From Deinococcus hopiensis KR-140 (GTDB lineage: Bacteria > Deinococcota > Deinococci > Deinococcales > Deinococcaceae), in contig CALPYF020000077.1 of assembly GCA_943327755.2 (NCBI GenBank), positions 1 to 10,253 of the forward strand: 10,253 nucleotides of DNA, given 5' to 3'. Of this stretch, positions 6,284 to 10,253 are shown one piece after another. Numbering within the stretch: position 1 is the first letter of the stretch; each line of letters opens with the position of its first letter. The notes beneath the pieces were generated by a model that was not told the origin of the DNA, searched no databases, and was given only the letters and a program-made list of their open reading frames with translations. Made by a program: the position numbers and the translations under genes.

Positions 6284-6493
6284 GTGCCCCCAACAGTGGT
6301 TCAGGCTGACGTCAACCAAACGAAAGACAAAGTTGTCAAAGTGCGGATGACAGACGACCACTTTGCACTCATCAGCCAGGCCGCTCATCTTCAGGACCTT
6401 CAGGTCAGCACCTGGATGCGCCAAGTGCTGCTCCGGGAAGCCCGACTGATGCTGAATCAGGAGCAGACGAAACAGGCGCGAAAGTCGGCTTGA
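6284..6493 (+). CDS. Small ribbon-helix-helix-like protein
   Basis: A 69-residue protein. Residues 17-60 read KVVKVRMTDDHFALISQAAH then a helix with STWMRQVLLREARLML, the layout of a ribbon-helix-helix protein: a short basic beta strand and two helices, as in Arc/MetJ regulators, antitoxins and plasmid MobC-type accessory proteins. I do not recognise the exact family. The start GTG at 6284 has no Shine-Dalgarno, but the TAAGAT box six bases upstream fits leaderless expression; a second GTG at 6296 is possible. It is divergent from the DUF5131 gene over a 151-base region containing repeats, so it may regulate itself and that gene; this is inference. Confidence 0.6.
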   Translation: MPPTVVQADVNQTKDKVVKVRMTDDHFALISQAAHLQDLQVSTWMRQVLLREARLMLNQEQTKQARKSA

Positions 6494-6505
6494 TCGGCTG
6501 ACGGG

Positions 6506-6523
6506 CTCCCATGTAAGAGGGAG
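6506..6523 (+). terminator. Weak hairpin after the small regulator gene
   Basis: CTCCC and GGGAG enclose an eight-base loop about a dozen bases after the stop. No T run follows, so it may only stabilise the message end. Confidence 0.3.
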
Positions 6524-6538
6524 ACACAGCTTCTAGAG

Positions 6539-6561
6539 GGCCTGCAATCAGCAGGTTGTTT
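6539..6561 (+). terminator. Probable intrinsic terminator
   Basis: CCTGC and GCAGG, extendable by two G-U pairs, enclose AATCA and are followed by TTGTTT. It separates the small regulator gene from the large gene downstream. Confidence 0.5.
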
Positions 6562-6655
6562 GAGACTCATTTTGAGCCGGTTCTAGGAGGTGAGGTCGGC
6601 GCAGCAGATACCTGCGCCGCTTGCACTCGGGCGGCGTTCAGGTCAGGCTGCCCCC

Positions 6656-8368
6656 ATGACCCCCAGCGACATGGCGCCGCAAGCCTGGGCTGCCCTGTGC
6701 GTATTGGACGAGCAGACCCCAACCCAGGTGGCGGCCTTCTCTCCGGCTGAAGTCGCCACACTGGCGCACGATCTGGAACAGATTCTGGAGCAGCACCCGG
6801 ACGGATCTCCTGATCTGCCGATGTGGGTTCAGCGCCTCTACGAGCAGGGTCCCGAAGTGGTGGTGGAAACGCTGGTGCTGCTGCACCTGTCAGCCCTTGT
6901 CCTTGAGGTCTCAAGTCGCGCCCGCACACCCTGGACCAGAGAACTGCTGGACACCGCGCTCGGGGTTGCACTCTCGCTCTACACGGTAGACCTCATGCTC
7001 GTGCCCCTCGGCAACCAGCTGGAGGCGGGCCTGCTGCAGCTGGGCGCCAACAGTGGAGGTTCACCCCTGCTGCCCGCAGAAGCGCCTGCCGCCGTTCGTC
7101 TGCTGGAGCAGTTGGCCAGGGACAGCGGCGTGCCGGTGCCGACCACCAGCTGGAGTGAGACGTTTCAGGCGTGGCTGGATGTGCTGGAGAATCACGCGGC
7201 CCGTGAAGGTGAGCTGGAGGCCTCGTGGCTCCCGGCCACAGAGCGGGTCTCACGCCTCATGCAGTGGCAGCAGGCACCGGTCGCCGAGCAGGACACCCCA
7301 GAGGCCCGGGTGGTCCAGCTGGCCACTACGGCGGCCGCGCTGGCGCTCTACGTGGAAGTGCGGTCGAGACTCCCGCTGCTGCCAACCGCTGACCTGTTGC
7401 AGTGTGCGGCCATAGCTGTTCAGGCCGCTCTGAGCCTCAGTGCCCGGCACCGTCTGCCCGAACGAGACTTGAAGGCCCTGTGGAAGGATCTGCAGGCCTT
7501 GCACCTGGACATTGGCCGTCCACACCTCCCGATCTTCAAACATGGCGCCTCAGTACCGCCGAATCTGGACGCCCTGCACGAAGCGCGACACGCTCTGCGC
7601 CGTGCAAGGCACGTTCAGCTGCGCCGACCGACCGCCAGGAGCCGGGGCCTGGACGCCATGCTGTGGGATGTCTTTGATGAACTGCACCGCCGACCCCTGC
7701 CCTACACCCCACTGGATGAGCTGACCCTGGCCGTGGCTGGCCGCTGGGCGCTCACGCAGACACCCCGGTGTCAGGGGATGGCGCTGACCGATACGGTGGC
7801 TCTGGCCGTCGAACTGGGCCGGATCGAAGTGCTGTGGGCCTGGCCCCTCAGGGATGACCACACGGAAGAACTGAGCCACGCGTTAAAGACCGTGACCCTG
7901 TTCCTGCTGGAGTGGAACGGTCATGCGGAGCACCCCCAGTTGAAGGCGTTGATGCGCGCGGCCACAGGGCACCTCCTGGCCGTGGCCCGGCGCGCAGCAG
8001 TGGTGCTGCCTGAGGCGCCCCAGCTGGCCGGTCTGGTGGGCGGCACCGCCGCATTACGAGCCACACCACTGGCAAACAATGAGCTGCACAGACTCGCCGA
8101 TCAGTACCTGGACCTGCATGCGGCGTTGAGCCTGGAGCGGCCAGCTCCTGAAGTGCCGGACACGGCCACCGCCGAAGTGCCGCCGGAGCAGGCGCCCCCG
8201 GTGGACCAGCCCGAACCGAGTTGGCCGCCACACGTCACGGCGGCTCGGGCGCTCCTGGCAGGGCGCCGGGTGGTGCTGCTGGGTGGAGTCCCTGATCCGG
8301 CCCATCACAAGGCCTTGGTCGAGGCTTTCAACCTGGCCGAACTGGACTGGATTCCTTCAGCCCGCTAA
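6656..8368 (+). CDS. Large helical protein of unknown function with a truncated DUF2325-like end
   Basis: I do not recognise the family. From ATG 6656 it has 570 residues. The frame opens earlier at GTG 6590 (592 residues), but there an AGGAG abuts the start with no spacer and the extra 22 residues look non-conserved, so I prefer 6656; its ribosome site is also weak. Most of the protein is Leu/Ala-rich predicted helix with many His and Arg and no membrane run strong enough to call. Near the end a linker rich in Pro and Glu (8143-8230) leads to a last block with GRRVVLLGGVPDP, a helix, then LAELDWIPSAR. That is a beta-alpha-beta start of a small Rossmann-like domain, as in DUF2325, but it stops after the second strand, so the domain appears cut short. 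An IS5 element begins at the stop codon. No catalytic motif is visible. Confidence 0.75.
   Translation: MTPSDMAPQAWAALCVLDEQTPTQVAAFSPAEVATLAHDLEQILEQHPDGSPDLPMWVQRLYEQGPEVVVETLVLLHLSALVLEVSSRARTPWTRELLDTALGVALSLYTVDLMLVPLGNQLEAGLLQLGANSGGSPLLPAEAPAAVRLLEQLARDSGVPVPTTSWSETFQAWLDVLENHAAREGELEASWLPATERVSRLMQWQQAPVAEQDTPEARVVQLATTAAALALYVEVRSRLPLLPTADLLQCAAIAVQAALSLSARHRLPERDLKALWKDLQALHLDIGRPHLPIFKHGASVPPNLDALHEARHALRRARHVQLRRPTARSRGLDAMLWDVFDELHRRPLPYTPLDELTLAVAGRWALTQTPRCQGMALTDTVALAVELGRIEVLWAWPLRDDHTEELSHALKTVTLFLLEWNGHAEHPQLKALMRAATGHLLAVARRAAVVLPEAPQLAGLVGGTAALRATPLANNELHRLADQYLDLHAALSLERPAPEVPDTATAEVPPEQAPPVDQPEPSWPPHVTAARALLAGRRVVLLGGVPDPAHHKALVEAFNLAELDWIPSAR
8366..8367. repeat. Left copy of TA target duplication
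   Basis: TA directly before the left end of the IS, matching TA at 9313-9314. Two bases can also match by chance; the symmetry of the flanks (CTA on the left, TAG on the right) supports insertion into CTAG. Confidence 0.55.
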
Positions 8369-9312
8369 AGTGCGTCTGAAAAACGTGCTGGCGCAGGTTT
8401 TCCCAGAGCCACCATGCGTGCACGGTAGAGGTTGGAGGCTGGACGCTCATGACCCGAGCTGCGTACCCAAACGATCTGACCGACGCCGAGTGGAACGTAC
8501 TTTTCCCCCTTCTGCCTCAAGCGTCAACCGTTGGCCGTCCACGGAAGTGGTCGTTGCGAGAGATCCTGGATGGGATCTTTTATGTGCTGCGAGGGGGCAT
8601 TGCCTGGCGGGCCATGCCGCACGACCTCCCCCCCTGGCAGACGATCTATCACTATCACCGATTGTGGCGCCTGCATGGCGTCTGGGAAGCACTCCACACG
8701 GTTCTGCGGGAATTGGTCCGTCAGCGTGAGGGTCGCGCAACGACCCCCAGCGCCGCAATCATCGACAGCCAGTCAGTGAAAACGACCGAAGCCGGCGGAC
8801 CCCGCGGCTATGACGGTGGCAAGAAAGTCAGTGGTCGCAAACGTCACCTCCTCGTCGACACCCTGGGTCTGGTCATGGCGATCAAGGTGCACGAGGCCGA
8901 TATCCAGGACCGCACCGGTGCGGTCCTCCTGCTGCGCGACCTGCCCAATGTTTTCCCACGCATGGAGCACGTGTGGGCAGATGCGGGGTACACCGGCAAG
9001 CTGGGGAGCGACATTAAGACCCATCTGGGCTGGACGTTGGAGATCGTCAAGCATCCCTGGTCCGGGTGGCAGGGGACCTGGGCGCCTAAGGATGCACCTC
9101 CACGACACGTGGAGGTGCCGAAAGGGTTTGTGGTGCTGAAGCGCCGCTGGGTAGTGGAGCGGACCTTCGCTTGGTTGGGAAAATCGCGGAGGATGGCCAA
9201 AGACTACGAGGCGCTGGTGGAAACCGCAGAGAACTTGGTCTATGAGGTCATGATCCGGTTGATGGTGCGCCGACTCGCCAAACCCTCACCCTGACCTCTT
9301 CCAGATGCACTT
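8368..9312 (+). mobile_element. Complete IS5-family insertion sequence
   Basis: A 945-base element. Its ends are imperfect inverted repeats: AAGTGCGTCTGAAAAA at 8368 and, on the other strand, AAGTGCATCTGGAAGA at 9312, matching at 13 of 16. TA lies on both outer sides (8366-8367 and 9313-9314), a likely 2-bp target duplication; the uninterrupted site would read CTAG, a usual IS5-type target. It holds one intact transposase gene. Insertion turned the TAG stop of the upstream gene into TAA without changing its last residue. Confidence 0.85.
8449..9294 (+). CDS. IS5-family DDE transposase
   Basis: A 281-residue single-frame transposase that cuts and joins the ends of its own element. The N-terminus AAYPNDLTDAEWNVLFPLL is the IS5-type helix-turn-helix region. 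The catalytic triad is visible: Asp106 in AAIIDSQSVKTTE, Asp178 in VWADAGY and Glu237 in RRWVVERTFAWL, with the typical GGPRGYDGGKKVSGRKRHLLVDTLGLV split by Arg-Lys blocks (about 116-142). The domain GIAWRAMPHDLPPWQT (50-65) also fits. The start ATG 8449 has GGAGG at ten bases. No frameshift, so the enzyme is probably active. It lies inside the element bounded by 8368 and 9312. Confidence 0.93.
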   Translation: MTRAAYPNDLTDAEWNVLFPLLPQASTVGRPRKWSLREILDGIFYVLRGGIAWRAMPHDLPPWQTIYHYHRLWRLHGVWEALHTVLRELVRQREGRATTPSAAIIDSQSVKTTEAGGPRGYDGGKKVSGRKRHLLVDTLGLVMAIKVHEADIQDRTGAVLLLRDLPNVFPRMEHVWADAGYTGKLGSDIKTHLGWTLEIVKHPWSGWQGTWAPKDAPPRHVEVPKGFVVLKRRWVVERTFAWLGKSRRMAKDYEALVETAENLVYEVMIRLMVRRLAKPSP

Positions 9313-9393
9313 TAGTGGCGCGGCCACAACGCCTCTGTGGACAATTGGAACCCTGAGCGTTGAGGGCCGGAAGGACAGCCTTGTGCTCTCCTG

Positions 9394-9891
9394 ATGACCA
9401 TGACGGACGATGCGCTCGTAGATGTGTTGTTGATGGCCCGGCAGGAGAATCGCCTGGGCTGGTTCACAGCCGCCATGGACGCATGGTCAGACAAGACCCG
9501 TGCTGGGGTGTTGGCTGCGGTGTTCGGGCGCTTGTCGACCGCTGAGCCAGAGCTGCAGATCATGCTGTATCAGGTGGGCCGGGCCGTGGTCGCTGAACGG
9601 CCTGCACCCTTTGCAAACCGAGTGTTGGCTGCTGGCGGGCCGGACGCCCTCCTGACTGAGGTCTGCTGGTCGATTGATGGGTGGGCAGACGCGGCGTCGG
9701 TCCCTCTGTTGATGGCACTGGTCCGTTCCGATCGGGGGATTGGGGTGAAGCGACAGGCATTGCTGACCCTGCTTCAGACGCGGGATGCAGGTGTGCCGTC
9801 GATGTTGGCTGAGGTGGCCGCCTGGAAACTGGACTCGCCTGAGGGAAAGGAACTGGTGACCTTCGTCCGCGAACTTCAGCGGAACACCTGA
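9394..9891 (+). CDS. Helical-repeat-like hypothetical protein
   Basis: A 165-residue, helix-rich acidic protein of unknown function. Paired helices such as DKTRAGVLAAVFGRLST, ADAASVPLLMALVRSD and GVKRQALLTLLQTRDAGVPS resemble HEAT/ARM-type repeats, which serve as protein-binding scaffolds; the repeats are loose and I give no family. Tryptophans are frequent in the N-terminal half. The first ATG is at 9394, a second at 9400; there is no clear Shine-Dalgarno (AAGGACAG lies too far up). It sits between the intact IS5 element and an inverted IS remnant, so it may be cargo or a chance survivor. The open frame and coding-like composition make it probably real. Confidence 0.6.
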   Translation: MTMTDDALVDVLLMARQENRLGWFTAAMDAWSDKTRAGVLAAVFGRLSTAEPELQIMLYQVGRAVVAERPAPFANRVLAAGGPDALLTEVCWSIDGWADAASVPLLMALVRSDRGIGVKRQALLTLLQTRDAGVPSMLAEVAAWKLDSPEGKELVTFVRELQRNT

Positions 9892-10095
9892 GCAAGGAGG
9901 ACGATCACAAGGCAGCGTTGTTGCCATTTAGCAACGGTGGTCTCGCAGACGTCGACCTGGAACATCACCAGCGTTGGCCAGTGCCCAGTTCAGCCGGAGC
10001 GATCCAGCACTTCAGGATGGTGCGCCATCGCGTGAGCCTGAAGTGCATCGCCAATGATCCCGAACGGGTTGCGCCCCTCGGTTACCTTGATGAAA
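9892..10095. other. Spacer without a recognised gene
   Basis: I see no gene. An open frame on the plus strand (9918-10142) lacks a ribosome site and runs into the IS remnant. On the minus strand the remnant transposase frame continues to a stop at about 9998, but its sequence no longer resembles the transposase. Confidence 0.4.
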
Positions 10096-10251
10096 CGCAG
10101 CCGAAGAAGAGGAAAAAGGACGTTGCAAACGGCTTTGGTTAAATCGTTTGGGTACGCAGCTTGCGGCGTGAGCGACCCACCTCCGACCTCTGCCGTGCAC
10201 GGACGTTACTCCTGGGAGGGACCTGCGCCAGCACATTTTTCAGACGCACTT
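10096..10251 (-). pseudogene. Left-end remnant of a related IS5-family element, inverted
   Basis: Read on the minus strand from 10251, this matches the left end of the intact IS: terminal AAGTGCGTCTGAAAAA is identical, then GTGCTGGCGCAGGT, GTGCACGG and the transposase codons for AAYPNDLT and NVLFPLL. Likeness stops after about 155 bases. The codon matching the transposase ATG is ACG (10167-10169), so the gene is dead, and the body and right end are missing. TA at 10252-10253 mirrors the target site of the intact copy. It is a clear sequence relative but not identical, so an older or different element. Confidence 0.75.
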
Positions 10252-10253
10252 TA

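Noticed and set aside
10012..10236. 74-codon minus-strand open frame at the right edge
   Set aside because: It is out of frame with the transposase remnant and has no other support.
1..10253. CRISPR array or tandem repeat array
   Set aside because: No regularly spaced repeats beyond the short operator-like pair were seen.

Overview
The window looks like an accessory (plasmid or genomic-island) segment from a high-GC bacterium, most likely a Deinococcus. The reasons are GC-rich coding, an IS4-type transposase fragment and an IS5-type element that look Deinococcus-like from memory, a TANNNT -10 box placed for leaderless translation, and a second-copy type IA topoisomerase of plasmid type. The genus is inferred from style and gene content; no search was run. 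No rRNA gene, intact tRNA gene or CRISPR array was seen.

Layout. 1-208 is the 5' end of an IS4-family transposase running off the left edge (- strand). 377-2389 (-) is a zinc-finger-less type IA DNA topoisomerase. A compact divergent control region (2390-2517) separates it from a VbhA-like antitoxin and Fic-domain AMP-transferase pair (2518-3617, +). 3618-4274 has no convincing gene but holds a strong promoter immediately followed by a good terminator, then a tRNA-like T arm plus acceptor strand followed by a second terminator. 4275-5405 (+) is the three-Cys-motif partner protein TcmP. It converges on, and overlaps by 14 bases, its usual partner, a Gp37/Gp68 (DUF5131) three-Cys-motif protein (5392-6132, -). 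A small ribbon-helix-helix-like gene (6284-6493, +) is divergent from DUF5131 and has an operator-like repeat in front of a leaderless start.

6656-8368 (+) is a large, mostly helical protein of unknown function. A proline-rich linker leads to what looks like only the first half of a small Rossmann-like (DUF2325-like) domain. An intact IS5-family element (8368-9312) sits exactly on its stop codon. Then come a helical-repeat-like small protein (9394-9891, +) and, at the right edge, a decayed inverted copy of the left end of a related IS (about 10096-10251).

Together the window is a mosaic of stabilisation, defence and unknown-function modules bounded by insertion sequences: a Fic toxin-antitoxin pair beside a topoisomerase, the TcmP/DUF5131 pair with a possible regulator, and a large uncharacterised protein. 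The TcmP/DUF5131 pair and the structured non-coding region before it are the best candidates for under-described biology.
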